The translations under genes were made by a program, and so were the position numbers. Below are positions 21,002-29,541 of a stretch of 64,000 nt of DNA, in pieces. The notes beneath the pieces are model-generated. The model worked only from the letters and a program-made list of their open reading frames with translations. It was not told the origin of the DNA and did no database searches. The DNA is from Erwinia sp. ErVv1 (GTDB lineage Bacteria > Pseudomonadota > Gammaproteobacteria > Enterobacterales > Enterobacteriaceae): assembly GCF_900068895.1 (NCBI RefSeq), contig NZ_CDPK01000004.1, forward strand, positions 95,158-159,157, read 5' to 3'. Each line of letters starts with the position of its first letter. The stretch's first letter is position 1.

Positions 21002-21122
21002 CTCAATTCTCTGTCAGGAATTTTGAATGTAGTAAGCAGATTAACTGGCTAACAATCCGGCGTCCAGAAACTTACCATAGCAGCATTGTCGGGGCAGCAG
21101 ACCGACTGTTGAGGAGAGTCAC

Positions 21123-21827
21123 ATGATTACCCGTCGCATAGCGAAAGCCTGTGGCAAAGCAGATTACGGTTGGCTACAGGCGCGCTACAGCTTTTCTTTT
21201 GGTCACTACTTCGATCCTGATCTGCTGGGATACGCATCGCTACGCGTGCTTAATCAGGAGGTGCTGACGCCCGGGGCCGCTTTTCAGCCCAGAACCTATC
21301 CGAAAGTCGATGTTTTAAACCTGATCCTACAGGGTGAAGCGGAATATCGTGATAGCGAGGGGAATCATCATCGCGCGCGAGCGGGGGAAGCCTTACTGCT
21401 CGCGACCCAGCCTCATATCAGCTACAGCGAACATAACGTCAGTAAAGAGGCGGCGCTGACGCGCATGCAGCTCTGGCTGGATGCCTGCCCGTCCCGGGAG
21501 ATTTCGCCGATTCAGCGCCTAAGCCTCTCCGACGGTGACTGCACGCAGCTGCTTGCCTCACCGGACGGCGCTGAGGGCAGTCTTCAGCTTCGTCAGCAGG
21601 TCTGGATACATCATCTGGATCTGGCACCGGGTGAAACGCACACCGTCCGGCTTAATGGTCCCCGCGCCTATTTGCAGTCCATTCACGGCGCGCTGCATGC
21701 CGATACGGGCTCGCGGGCCAGAGAAGACCTGGTTTGTGGCGATGGTGCCTTTATACATCAGGAAGGGAGCGTGACGCTTACCGCCGCCACGCCGCTGCGG
21801 GCGCTGGTCATTGATCTACCGGTCTGA
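21123..21827 (+). CDS. yhaK: Pirin-family protein YhaK
   Basis: 234 residues (E. coli 233). A bicupin with the pirin N-terminal signature FSFGHYFDPDLLGY. E. coli YhaK has been described as a redox-sensitive marker regulated by YhaJ. The usual pirin metal His/Glu set is only partly recognisable. The start has a clear ribosome site (GAGGAGAG, 8 nt). Confidence 0.95.
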   Translation: MITRRIAKACGKADYGWLQARYSFSFGHYFDPDLLGYASLRVLNQEVLTPGAAFQPRTYPKVDVLNLILQGEAEYRDSEGNHHRARAGEALLLATQPHISYSEHNVSKEAALTRMQLWLDACPSREISPIQRLSLSDGDCTQLLASPDGAEGSLQLRQQVWIHHLDLAPGETHTVRLNGPRAYLQSIHGALHADTGSRAREDLVCGDGAFIHQEGSVTLTAATPLRALVIDLPV

Positions 21828-21856
21828 ACCGGGCACAGGGCCCGGAACGGAACAGG

Positions 21857-22432
21857 TTAGTGTAATGTGTCCGTTCGCTGTGCAAACCAGTATTGAAAAA
21901 GACGAAGCGCAGCGGGACCGATGGCAGCCTGACTGTGGTCATACGCCTCCTGCGTCATCTGCTCCAGTACCGAAAGATTATCGTCCTCACCGTGCAGGGC
22001 AATGGCGTCCAGCGCGGGTTGCAGGCTTTCAGGCAGTGCGGACCAGTCACCCAGCGCGACTCCACGCAGATAGCCGATACACCACTCCTCCACAACGAGA
22101 TACTCCTTCCCCTCAATTTCATTGAAGCCAAACAGGGGATCGAACTGCTCGGGCGCATGGCGCAGCCGCTCTCCAATGTCGTTCATATGCTGGAAAGTTA
22201 GCTCGGTAAAGCGCGTGAACTCCTGTTCAGACGCCCACTCGGGAAGGTGTTCCTTACCGCCCCATATCATTGGCATCCATTGGGAAGGCATGATGACATC
22301 AGGGCCGGAAAGAAGGGCCGTCGTCATGCCGTCCAGTTCAGAGACGTCCAATACAGAGGCGTCATTGCCATACTTAAGCAGGATATCATCCAGCCATTCC
22401 AGATCGTCTTCTGAGAGCGGTCCGTTTTCCAT
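21857..22432 (-). CDS. UPF0149 (YecA/YgfB) protein lacking the SEC-C tail
   Basis: 191 residues. The N-terminal UPF0149 domain is clearly YecA-type: PLSEDDLEWLDDIL, LDVSELDGM, WGGKEHLPEWASEQE, and EEWCIGYLRGVALGDWS. E. coli YecA (221 residues) ends in a Cys-rich zinc-binding SEC-C motif that is absent here; the protein stops after ALRLFQYWFAQRTDTLH. I start at ATG 22432 because it has AGGAG 8 nt upstream and aligns with E. coli. The frame stays open to 22702, but that extension is repeat-coded. The function of the family is unknown. Confidence 0.85.
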   Translation of the reverse strand: MENGPLSEDDLEWLDDILLKYGNDASVLDVSELDGMTTALLSGPDVIMPSQWMPMIWGGKEHLPEWASEQEFTRFTELTFQHMNDIGERLRHAPEQFDPLFGFNEIEGKEYLVVEEWCIGYLRGVALGDWSALPESLQPALDAIALHGEDDNLSVLEQMTQEAYDHSQAAIGPAALRLFQYWFAQRTDTLH

Positions 22433-22599
22433 GCTGCGGTCTCCTGTGGCATGTAGCAAAATCATCAAGCTATATCTTAGCGCGTTTAAAAATGAAAAAC
22501 CCAGGGGTTCAGCACAGATGCTGGCGACAGTGCCTGCTGGCTGGATGTCATGCCGACGACTGACTGTGCCATACCAACTGGTTAGCCCACTGGCGTGCG

Positions 22600-22676
22600 T
22601 CTGGCGTCTGGCGTCTGGCGTCTGGCGTCTGGCGTCTGGCGTCTGGCGTCTGGCGTCTGGCGTCTGGCGTCTGGCG
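22600..22676. repeat. 7-bp microsatellite, 11 perfect copies
   Basis: TCTGGCG is repeated 11 times without a mismatch. It lies 168-244 bp upstream of the YecA-like gene's start codon. Slipped-strand change in copy number is likely at a repeat of this purity. Confidence 0.95.
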
Positions 22677-23484
22677 GGCGTATCTTCGTCATCCGCTTGC
22701 AAAATTCAATTGTGAATAATCACGCACCTTATATTGTGGCATATCGTCATCACCGCGATACTGATAATATTCACATGGCATTAAAAACAGTATTGACTCT
22801 TATTTTATAATGCGTAAAGTGGATTTCAACGGCACGAGAGAAGTTCTCGCCCGTTAAGTTGAAAGAGTTAATAAGTTGGATTTTTGAATATATTGCGATA
22901 AAGGCCACGAAGTTTGTTGTATGGGTTAGTCGCTGTGGACATTTGTTTTTCATTCACAGGACAATGCTTTCAGGCCATGCAGTGAGCATCACCAATCGCA
23001 ACGGGTGTAAATAAGCGCGATGATGTAAGGCTATGATTTACCAAGTAAATATCTTTGCTAACAGTGTTTTATCTTTACCTGTTTTGCAATGAAAGTACAG
23101 CCACGCATCAAAGAGTCTATATCGCGAGGGGAGTGTACTTGTTTAACCTGCCGTGACTCATGGTTCAAAAGGTTAGCAGGCTATTATTAACCGGTAAATA
23201 TATGGGAGGTTCCACTGGATTTCTTAATCCCTAATATTATCTTTAATAAACATGTGCATTTAGAGTAGTACCAATAGCAGTAAAAACGTAATTAAGCCCA
23301 TTAATGTTAAAGTTTGATTCTGTAGTACCTTAAAAGCCCTGACCGTTTCTGTCAGGGCTTTTATCATTGTGGCGTACCTGACCCGGCCGTTGCGCGACCC
23401 GATCGTTTTCCTCCCTTTATAGCTACCTTTATAGCAACCTTCCGTTACGTGCTTTCCCGCTCGAAAAATAAAAAAAATTAACCC
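22677..23484. other. Long AT-rich intergenic region before the cold-shock gene
   Basis: No gene with family resemblance is visible. A 35-codon minus-strand frame (23260-23367, one hydrophobic C-terminal segment) overlaps the terminator-like hairpin at 23332-23362; see findings. The rest is AT-rich with no clear structure. Confidence 0.45.
23332..23362. terminator. Perfect 12-bp hairpin with flanking A and T runs
   Basis: AAAAGCCCTGAC (23332-23343) pairs exactly with GTCAGGGCTTTT (23351-23362). It is a symmetrical intrinsic terminator that would work in both directions. No annotated gene ends next to it. Confidence 0.7.
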
Positions 23485-23514
23485 TTGCTTAATCAACCCG
23501 ATTGGGGCTAGTAT
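23485..23514 (+). promoter_or_regulatory. Sigma-70 promoter of the cold-shock gene
   Basis: TTGCTT (23485-23490) and TAGTAT (23509-23514) are separated by 18 bp, placing the transcript start near 23521, directly before the cold box. Confidence 0.65.
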
Positions 23515-23522
23515 CTGGTCAT

Positions 23523-23695
23523 CGGTTTGGTACACAGACCTTATGAAAGCAGTTTTAGTAAAGCAGTCCTCAGTTCAAGTGTTATCTTAGATACCCTTCA
23601 TCGTGAGCCTCCTCCTAAGTGCCCAATAAGTTTAATTCTGCTAAGCAGACCATCTTCGCCACAGTAAGTGGCTCAAAAAATGATAGGAAATATCT
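23523..23695 (+). promoter_or_regulatory. Long cold-shock mRNA leader with cold box
   Basis: The leader begins with CGGTTTGGTACACAGACC (23523-23540), matching the E. coli cspA cold box. It continues with a cspA-like series (AAAGCAGT, then GTTATCTTAGATACCC). Leaders of this type refold with temperature and allow translation in the cold. A ribosome site, AGGA, lies about 8 nt before the start. Confidence 0.8.
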
Positions 23696-23908
23696 ATGTC
23701 TAACAAAATGACTGGTTTAGTAAAATGGTTTAACGCTGATAAAGGTTTCGGCTTCATCTCTCCAGAAGATGGCAGCAAAGATGTATTCGTACATTTCTCT
23801 GCAATCCAGAGCAGCGATTTCAAAACCTTAGATGAAGGCCAGAAAGTTGAGTTCTCTATCGAGAACGGCGCTAAAGGTCCATCAGCTGTAAACGTTGTCG
23901 CGTTATAA
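23696..23908 (+). CDS. CspA-family cold-shock protein
   Basis: 70 residues with both RNA-binding motifs, [11 protein letters not shown] (RNP1) and VFVHFSAI (RNP2). It is an RNA chaperone of the cold-shock domain fold. It is closest to CspA/CspB/CspG of E. coli, but which paralogue cannot be fixed. The cold-box leader indicates a cold-inducible member. Confidence 0.95.
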   Translation: MSNKMTGLVKWFNADKGFGFISPEDGSKDVFVHFSAIQSSDFKTLDEGQKVEFSIENGAKGPSAVNVVAL

Positions 23909-23980
23909 TTCGCGAAACACACTAAAAATTACGATAGCGATGACGGCATCTGCCTGAGCAGTTGAAATTTAGTGATAAAA

Positions 23981-24005
23981 AAACCGCCCTGTGCGGTTTT
24001 TTTTT
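23981..24005 (+). terminator. Intrinsic terminator of the cold-shock gene
   Basis: AAACCGC (23981-23987) pairs with GCGGTTT (23993-23999) and is followed by a run of nine or more T. Confidence 0.9.
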
Positions 24006-24426
24006 GCCTGAAATTTGAGTAAAAGATCGCCTCCCCTGCATTTGTCATAACTGACGCCTGAATCACCCCCGCTCCAGCCATCCACAGCGTTGACTGCTCT
24101 TCCAGTCTCCGCCTACGCTATCCGTTACTTTCTCAATGGCTTTGCCAAAGCGTGGGGAGCAAAACCCGAGTGAATAAAGCGTATTGAACGTGTGGAGCGT
24201 TGGAGGGTAAAGCGTGATGCCCCGAGTGCCAGCCGATGTGGCTATCGCAAGTCGAGGTGGCTAACGTAAGCGGAAGTGGCTATCGCAAGTCGAGGTGGCT
24301 GTCTTAAGTCGAAGTGGCTAACGTAAAGCGATGTGCGGAAGTAAAAGACAGCCGCTGATGCATCCCGTCACCAGCCTCACATTTAATGTGAGCGACGGAA
24401 ATACACCAGCGCCTTGTTTCTGAATG
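24006..24426. other. Intergenic region between cold-shock gene and rnpB 3' end
   Basis: No gene is visible. It contains the 19-bp tandem repeat at 24234-24335 and a small dyad, CTCACATTTAATGTGAG (24375-24391). No classic terminator with a T-run is seen directly after the rnpB 3' end, so processing from a longer precursor is likely. Confidence 0.5.
24234..24335. repeat. 19-bp degenerate tandem repeat, five copies plus a partial
   Basis: Units of the type CGATGTGGCTATCGCAAGT start at 24234, 24253, 24272, 24291 and 24310. They differ at a few positions; GTGGCT is invariant in the five full copies. The unit is not a multiple of three and has no open frame. It lies downstream of the rnpB transcript. 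Confidence 0.85.
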
Positions 24427-24854
<428 letters not shown>

Positions 24855-24861
24855 GGCGCGG

Positions 24862-24890
24862 ATAATAGGGCATTCGGCGCGGTTTGTCAC
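24862..24890 (-). promoter_or_regulatory. rnpB promoter overlapping the rsmI stop codon
   Basis: On the minus strand, GTGACA (-35, 24890-24885) and TATTAT (-10, 24867-24862) are 17 bp apart and 7 bp before the rnpB 5' end. The TGA stop of rsmI (24889-24887) lies inside the -35 box. Confidence 0.8.
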
Positions 24891-25750
24891 CCCTCTTGCT
24901 GATCCAGTGCGTACTTATAGAGCGCATTCTTTTTAACACCGTGAATTTCGGCGGTCAGCTGCGCGGCTTTTTTCAGCGGCAGCTCTTTTTGCAGCAGGCC
25001 CAGCGTGCGGAGCGCTTCAGGCGGTAGCGCATCCTCTTCAGCGTGAAAACCTTCCACGATCAGCACCATCTCGCCCTTACGCCGGTTCTCATCCTCGCGC
25101 ACCCACGCCAGCAGTTCTCCTACCGGCGCGCCGTGAATGCTTTCCCATGTTTTAGTAATTTCACGGGCCAGCACCACATAGCGATCCATTCCCCATACCG
25201 TCACCATATCCTGTAGACTCTCCAGCAGGCGGTGGGTGGATTCGTAAAAAATCAGCGTGCGCGGCTCCTGCTCAAGAGCACGAAGCGTATCGCAGCGCCC
25301 TTTGCTTTTGGCGGGCAGAAACCCCTCGTAACAGAATCGATCGGACGGAAGTCCGGCCGCGCTTAATGCTGTAATGGCTGCGCAGGCACCCGGCAGGGGT
25401 ACAACACGAATGCCTGCTTCACGGCACAGGCGAACCAGGTGATAACCCGGATCGTTGATGAGTGGCGTACCCGCGTCGGAAACCAGCGCAATGCTCTGCC
25501 CTTCCCGCAGCTTAGCCAGCAGCGATTCTGCTTTGTGCTGTTCATTATGATCGTGCAATGCGAACAGGCGCGCATTGATGGCGAAATGTTGTAGCAACAG
25601 CCCGGTATGACGTGTATCTTCCGCTGCGATCAGATCGACGCCCGCGAGTACCATCAGGGCACGCTGGGTAATGTCACCCAGGTTACCGATCGGTGTGGGA
25701 ACAATATAGAGCGTGCTGGCAGAAATATCTGCCCGATCGTGTTGTTTCAT
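24887..25750 (-). CDS. rsmI: 16S rRNA (cytidine1402-2'-O)-methyltransferase
   Basis: RsmI methylates the ribose of C1402 in the ribosomal P site. The 287 residues (E. coli 286) form a tetrapyrrole-methylase fold with [15 protein letters not shown], then [20 protein letters not shown] and FYESTHRL. It is divergent from lpoA with 62 bp between, as in E. coli. It runs directly into rnpB on the same strand. Confidence 0.97.
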   Translation of the reverse strand: MKQHDRADISASTLYIVPTPIGNLGDITQRALMVLAGVDLIAAEDTRHTGLLLQHFAINARLFALHDHNEQHKAESLLAKLREGQSIALVSDAGTPLINDPGYHLVRLCREAGIRVVPLPGACAAITALSAAGLPSDRFCYEGFLPAKSKGRCDTLRALEQEPRTLIFYESTHRLLESLQDMVTVWGMDRYVVLAREITKTWESIHGAPVGELLAWVREDENRRKGEMVLIVEGFHAEEDALPPEALRTLGLLQKELPLKKAAQLTAEIHGVKKNALYKYALDQQEG

Positions 25751-25812
25751 TGTGAGATCCGAATTGCCGATTTAATATTGAGCATCTTGAAAAAAACATC
25801 ACTGGATACAGT

Positions 25813-27933
25813 ATGCTTCCTTCGAAAGTCATTCATAACAAAGCAGGACGCTGCATGCCTGTTCTGCTGGCCGCCCTGATTTTTGCCGGATGTACCGGTC
25901 AGGCGCCGCAATCACCGACGGCAAACGTGCAGGGCAGCGCCCAGGGCACGTCCGACTACTACCTTCAGCAGATGCAGCAAAGCTCAGATGATAACAAGGT
26001 TGACTGGCAATTACTCGCAATCAGGGCGTTGTTGAAAGAAGGGAAGCTGCCCCAGGCTAAGGACCAGATTGGCCAGCTGCCGCAAAAGCTCAGCGATAAG
26101 CAGCGTCAGGAGAGCCTGCTGCTTCAGGCAGAACTGCAAATAACCCAGCAGGACGCCAACGGCGCCAGCGCGCTGCTGAAGCAGATTGACGCGGGCTCAT
26201 TGTCAAAAGACCAGCAGGTTCGCTACTACCAACTGCAAATTGCCGCGGCCCAGGGGCATCCATCGCTGGATCTGCTGCGCGCCTTAATCGCGCAGGAGCC
26301 GCTGCTGACAAATGCCGACAGGCAAAAAAATATTGATGCAACCTGGCAGGCGCTGGTTCAGCTCACGCCAGAACAGCTCAGCAACATGGTGATCAATGCT
26401 AACGAAAATATCCTTCAGGGGTGGTTGGATCTGCTGAGCGTCTACCGGACTAACGGCAGCAACCCGGATATGCTCAAAGCGGGTATCAGCGACTGGCAGA
26501 AGCGCTACCCCTATAACCCGGCGGCTAAAATGCTACCATCGCCCCTGAGCCAGGTGCAGAATTTCCAGCAGTCGTCTACCGGTAAAATCGCCCTGCTCCT
26601 GCCGCTGAGCGGGCAGGCACAGGTGTTCGCTAATGCCATTCAGCGCGGCTTTAACGACGCGAAAAATGGTGTACTGTCGCAGTCACAGGCACCTGCTCAA
26701 TCCTCAGCGCAGCCAGCGGCACCGTCAGCCTCCTCTGCGCCAGCCAATACCCCTGCCGTACAGACAGCCGCAGGTACATCAGCGCCAGCCAATCAGGCTG
26801 CTGTCAGTACTTCTGCCGCTCAGGCTAATCAGCCAGCCGCCAACCCGTCGGGTGCGTCGGTTCAGACGCCAGCCGGAAATGCAGACAATGCTGCTGCTCA
26901 GGGCCAGCCTGCTCAGCAGAGCAGCCTTGCCGCACAGACCGCTCCGCCTTCCAGCGCGACGCAGGTTCAGGTTTACGACACCAGTTCTCAGCCCATTGAC
27001 CAGGTGCTGGCAAAAGCCCAGCAGGATGGCGCAACGCTGGTGGTCGGTCCGCTGCTGAAAAGCAACGTAGAGCAGTTAGCTAACGTGCAGACTCCACTGA
27101 ACATTCTCGCCCTGAACGAACCTGAGTCTGTCCAGAACCATCCGAATCTCTGTTACTTTGCGCTTTCTCCTGAAGACGAAGCCCGCGATGCCGCCCATCA
27201 TATGTGGGACCAGGGCAAACGTGCTCCGCTATTGATGGTGCCACGCAGCTCGCTGGGTGACCGCGTAAGCAAAGCCTTCGCAACTGAATGGCAGAAGCTG
27301 GGCGGGAACACCGTTCTGCAACAGCAATTTGGTTCAACGGGAGAACTGAAGCAGGGCATTAACAGCGGAGCAGGCCTGCGCCTGAGCGGTACGCCGATTA
27401 CGACTCAGCCGCAGCAGCCGCAGGGCGTGACCATTGCCGGTCTGACCATTCCCGCCCCGGTGCAGGATACTTCGCCCTCTTCTGCCGACGGCGGCAGCGT
27501 AGACTCGGTATATATCGTCGCGACGCAGGGGGAGATGGCGCTGATCAAGCCGATGATTTCAATGCGCACCAGCAGCCGCAGCATGGTACAGCTCTATGCC
27601 AGCTCACGCAGCAACCAGGCCGGTGCCGGTCCGGACTATCGTCTTGAAATGGAGGGTGTGCAGTTTAGCGACGCGCCGCTGCTTTCAGGCAGCAATCCGG
27701 CGCTAATGCAGCAGGCAGCGAAAACATTTAACAATGACTACTCGCTGGTTCGCCTGTATGCCATGGGCGTTGATGCCTGGACGCTGGCTAACCATTTTAA
27801 TGAGATGCGTCAGCTGCCCGGCTTCCAGATCAAAGGAGAAACCGGTAGCCTGAACGCGTCACAGGACTGCGTGATCAACAGGAAGTTGATATGGAACCAG
27901 TATCGCCAGGGGCAAATCGTTCCGGCATCCTGA
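25813..27933 (+). CDS. lpoA: Outer-membrane lipoprotein activator of PBP1A
   Basis: 706 residues. The lipobox is FAGC (about residue 26). The N-terminal TPR-like domain is followed by a C-terminal periplasmic-binding-fold domain that touches PBP1A ([21 protein letters not shown] onward, [23 protein letters not shown]). It is longer than E. coli LpoA (678), mainly because a Gln/Ala/Pro/Ser-rich low-complexity linker (about 295-395) is expanded. Its 3' end overlaps yraN by 43 bp. Confidence 0.96.
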   Translation: MLPSKVIHNKAGRCMPVLLAALIFAGCTGQAPQSPTANVQGSAQGTSDYYLQQMQQSSDDNKVDWQLLAIRALLKEGKLPQAKDQIGQLPQKLSDKQRQESLLLQAELQITQQDANGASALLKQIDAGSLSKDQQVRYYQLQIAAAQGHPSLDLLRALIAQEPLLTNADRQKNIDATWQALVQLTPEQLSNMVINANENILQGWLDLLSVYRTNGSNPDMLKAGISDWQKRYPYNPAAKMLPSPLSQVQNFQQSSTGKIALLLPLSGQAQVFANAIQRGFNDAKNGVLSQSQAPAQSSAQPAAPSASSAPANTPAVQTAAGTSAPANQAAVSTSAAQANQPAANPSGASVQTPAGNADNAAAQGQPAQQSSLAAQTAPPSSATQVQVYDTSSQPIDQVLAKAQQDGATLVVGPLLKSNVEQLANVQTPLNILALNEPESVQNHPNLCYFALSPEDEARDAAHHMWDQGKRAPLLMVPRSSLGDRVSKAFATEWQKLGGNTVLQQQFGSTGELKQGINSGAGLRLSGTPITTQPQQPQGVTIAGLTIPAPVQDTSPSSADGGSVDSVYIVATQGEMALIKPMISMRTSSRSMVQLYASSRSNQAGAGPDYRLEMEGVQFSDAPLLSGSNPALMQQAAKTFNNDYSLVRLYAMGVDAWTLANHFNEMRQLPGFQIKGETGSLNASQDCVINRKLIWNQYRQGQIVPAS

Positions 27934-28283
27934 GTCGCCAGCAGACAGGGGCGGGCTTTGAACAACAGGCCCGCCGCCTGCTGGAGAATGCAGGATTAAC
28001 GTTTGTTTCAGCCAACGTTCGCTTTCGCTGCGGGGAAATTGACCTGATCATGCGGGATGCGCATACGTGGGTTTTTGTGGAAGTACGCTACCGTCGCAAC
28101 GCGCTGTATGGCGGCGCAGCGGCAAGCGTGACGCGAAGCAAACAGCAAAAGCTGCTGCGCACTGCCGCGCTGTGGCTACGCGGGCATGGAGCCAGCCTCG
28201 ATACCACTGACTGCCGCTTTGACGTGGTGGCGATGACCGGGACACAGGTCGAGTGGTTGCCCAATGCATTTACGGCAGCGTAG
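27891..28283 (+). CDS. yraN: UPF0102 nuclease-fold protein YraN
   Basis: 130 residues (E. coli 131). The PD-(D/E)XK-like core is [10 protein letters not shown]...VFVEVRYRR, with the acidic and Lys/Arg positions typical of Holliday-junction-resolvase-like folds. No activity is established. The ATG at 27891 lies inside lpoA and has GGAAG 5 nt upstream, so translation is coupled to lpoA. Confidence 0.94.
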   Translation: MEPVSPGANRSGILSRQQTGAGFEQQARRLLENAGLTFVSANVRFRCGEIDLIMRDAHTWVFVEVRYRRNALYGGAAASVTRSKQQKLLRTAALWLRGHGASLDTTDCRFDVVAMTGTQVEWLPNAFTAA

Positions 28284-28313
28284 CTGTCCGCCAATACGAG
28301 CCAGGTGAAAGAA

Positions 28314-28904
28314 GTGCTGGAAAGAATAAAAGTCTGTTTTACCGAGAGTATTCAAACACAGATTGCTGCAGCAGAAGCGCTGCCGGATGCGATCTCCCAC
28401 GCGGCTATGGCTATCGTTCAGTCGCTGTTAAATGGCAACAAAATTTTGAGCTGCGGCAATGGCACCTCAAGCGCAAACGCCCAGCACTTTGCCGCCAGCA
28501 TGATTAACCGTTTTGAAACCGAACGTCCAAGCCTGCCTGCGATTGCACTCAGTGCTGATAATATCCTGCTGACGGCTATCGGTAACGATCGTCTGCACGA
28601 TGAAGTTTACGCCAAGCAGGTTCGGGCGTTGGGCCACACTGGCGATATCCTGCTGGCTATTTCAACGCGCGGCAACGGCCGTGATATTGTGAAAGCCGTA
28701 GAGGCCGCCGTCACGCGGGATATGACAATAGTGGCGCTTACCGGCTATGACGGCGGCGAGCTGGCCGGATTACTGGGGCCACAGGATGTAGAAATTCGTA
28801 TTCCCTCGCACAGAAGCGCGAGGATCCAGGAAATGCATATGTTAACCGTAAATTGCCTGTGTGATTTAATCGATAACACGCTTTTTCCCCAGCAGGACGT
28901 TTAA
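28314..28904 (+). CDS. diaA: DnaA initiator-associating protein DiaA
   Basis: DiaA binds DnaA and promotes timely initiation at oriC. It is a SIS-fold tetramer with [26 protein letters not shown] and [13 protein letters not shown] start at GTG 28314, giving 196 residues (the E. coli length) and aligning [11 protein letters not shown] with E. coli QERIKACFTES; AGG lies 8 nt upstream. An earlier in-frame GTG at 28305 would add three residues. dolP follows after 10 bp. Confidence 0.95.
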   Translation: MLERIKVCFTESIQTQIAAAEALPDAISHAAMAIVQSLLNGNKILSCGNGTSSANAQHFAASMINRFETERPSLPAIALSADNILLTAIGNDRLHDEVYAKQVRALGHTGDILLAISTRGNGRDIVKAVEAAVTRDMTIVALTGYDGGELAGLLGPQDVEIRIPSHRSARIQEMHMLTVNCLCDLIDNTLFPQQDV

Positions 28905-28914
28905 AGGAGCTTAA

Positions 28915-29487
28915 ATGAAGGCATTCTCTGCACTTGCCATTATTCTTACCGCGCTGATGCTTCAGGGCTGCGTGGCCGCCGTAGTAGGCAGCGCAGCGGT
29001 TGCAACTAAAACCGCAACCGATCCCCGCACCGTGGGCACCCAGGTGGATGACGGCACCTTAGAGTTGCGCGTAAGCAACGCGCTGTCCAAAGATCAGCAG
29101 ATCAAAAACGATGCGCATATTTCCGCTACCGCATACCAGGGCAAGGTTCTCCTCAGCGGGCAGGCACCCACTGCTGACGTTGCCAGCCGAGCCAAACAGA
29201 TCGCCATGGGCGTAGATGGAGCAACGGAGGTCTATAATGAGATCCGTACCGGCGATAAAGCCACCTTCGGCACCGCCTCTTCGGATACGTGGATAACCAC
29301 CAAAGTGCGTTCGCAGCTGCTGTCGAGCGATCAGGTGAAGTCTTCTAACGTTAAGGTGACCACCGAAAATGGCGAAGTTTTCCTGCTGGGTCTGGTAACA
29401 GAGAGTGAAGCCAAAGCGGCAGCAGATATTGCCAGCCGCGTTGGCGGCGTGAAACACGTCACGACGGCTTTTACAATTCTTAAATAG
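28915..29487 (+). CDS. dolP: Outer-membrane lipoprotein DolP (two BON domains)
   Basis: 190 residues (E. coli YraP/DolP 191). The lipobox is MLQGC (about residue 19). Two BON domains follow: DDGTLELRVSNALSKD to VYNEIRTGD, and ITTKVRSQLLSSDQV to HVTTAFTIL. DolP localises to division sites via anionic phospholipids, supports outer-membrane integrity and activates the NlpD amidase pathway. It has a strong ribosome site, AAAGGAG. In E. coli it belongs to the sigma-E regulon; no promoter is called here. Confidence 0.95.
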   Translation: MKAFSALAIILTALMLQGCVAAVVGSAAVATKTATDPRTVGTQVDDGTLELRVSNALSKDQQIKNDAHISATAYQGKVLLSGQAPTADVASRAKQIAMGVDGATEVYNEIRTGDKATFGTASSDTWITTKVRSQLLSSDQVKSSNVKVTTENGEVFLLGLVTESEAKAAADIASRVGGVKHVTTAFTILK

Positions 29488-29494
29488 CCTGACA

Positions 29495-29524
29495 GCCGCC
29501 CGTGTAGCGTTTTACACGGGCGGC
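29495..29524. terminator. Strong hairpin between dolP and the island regulator gene
   Basis: GCCGCCCGTGTA (29495-29506) pairs exactly with TACACGGGCGGC (29513-29524). There is no clear T-run. It separates two convergent genes and probably ends both transcripts. Confidence 0.6.
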
Positions 29525-29541
29525 CACGCTGCCGCTGCGCT

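Noticed and set aside
22600..22676. Considered as a CRISPR array
   Set aside because: The units are 7 bp with no spacers; it is a simple microsatellite.
22433..22702. N-terminal extension of the YecA-like protein including a 7-residue repeat
   Set aside because: The internal ATG at 22432 has a strong ribosome site and matches the family start; the extension is coded by the microsatellite. It is kept only as a phase-variation remark.
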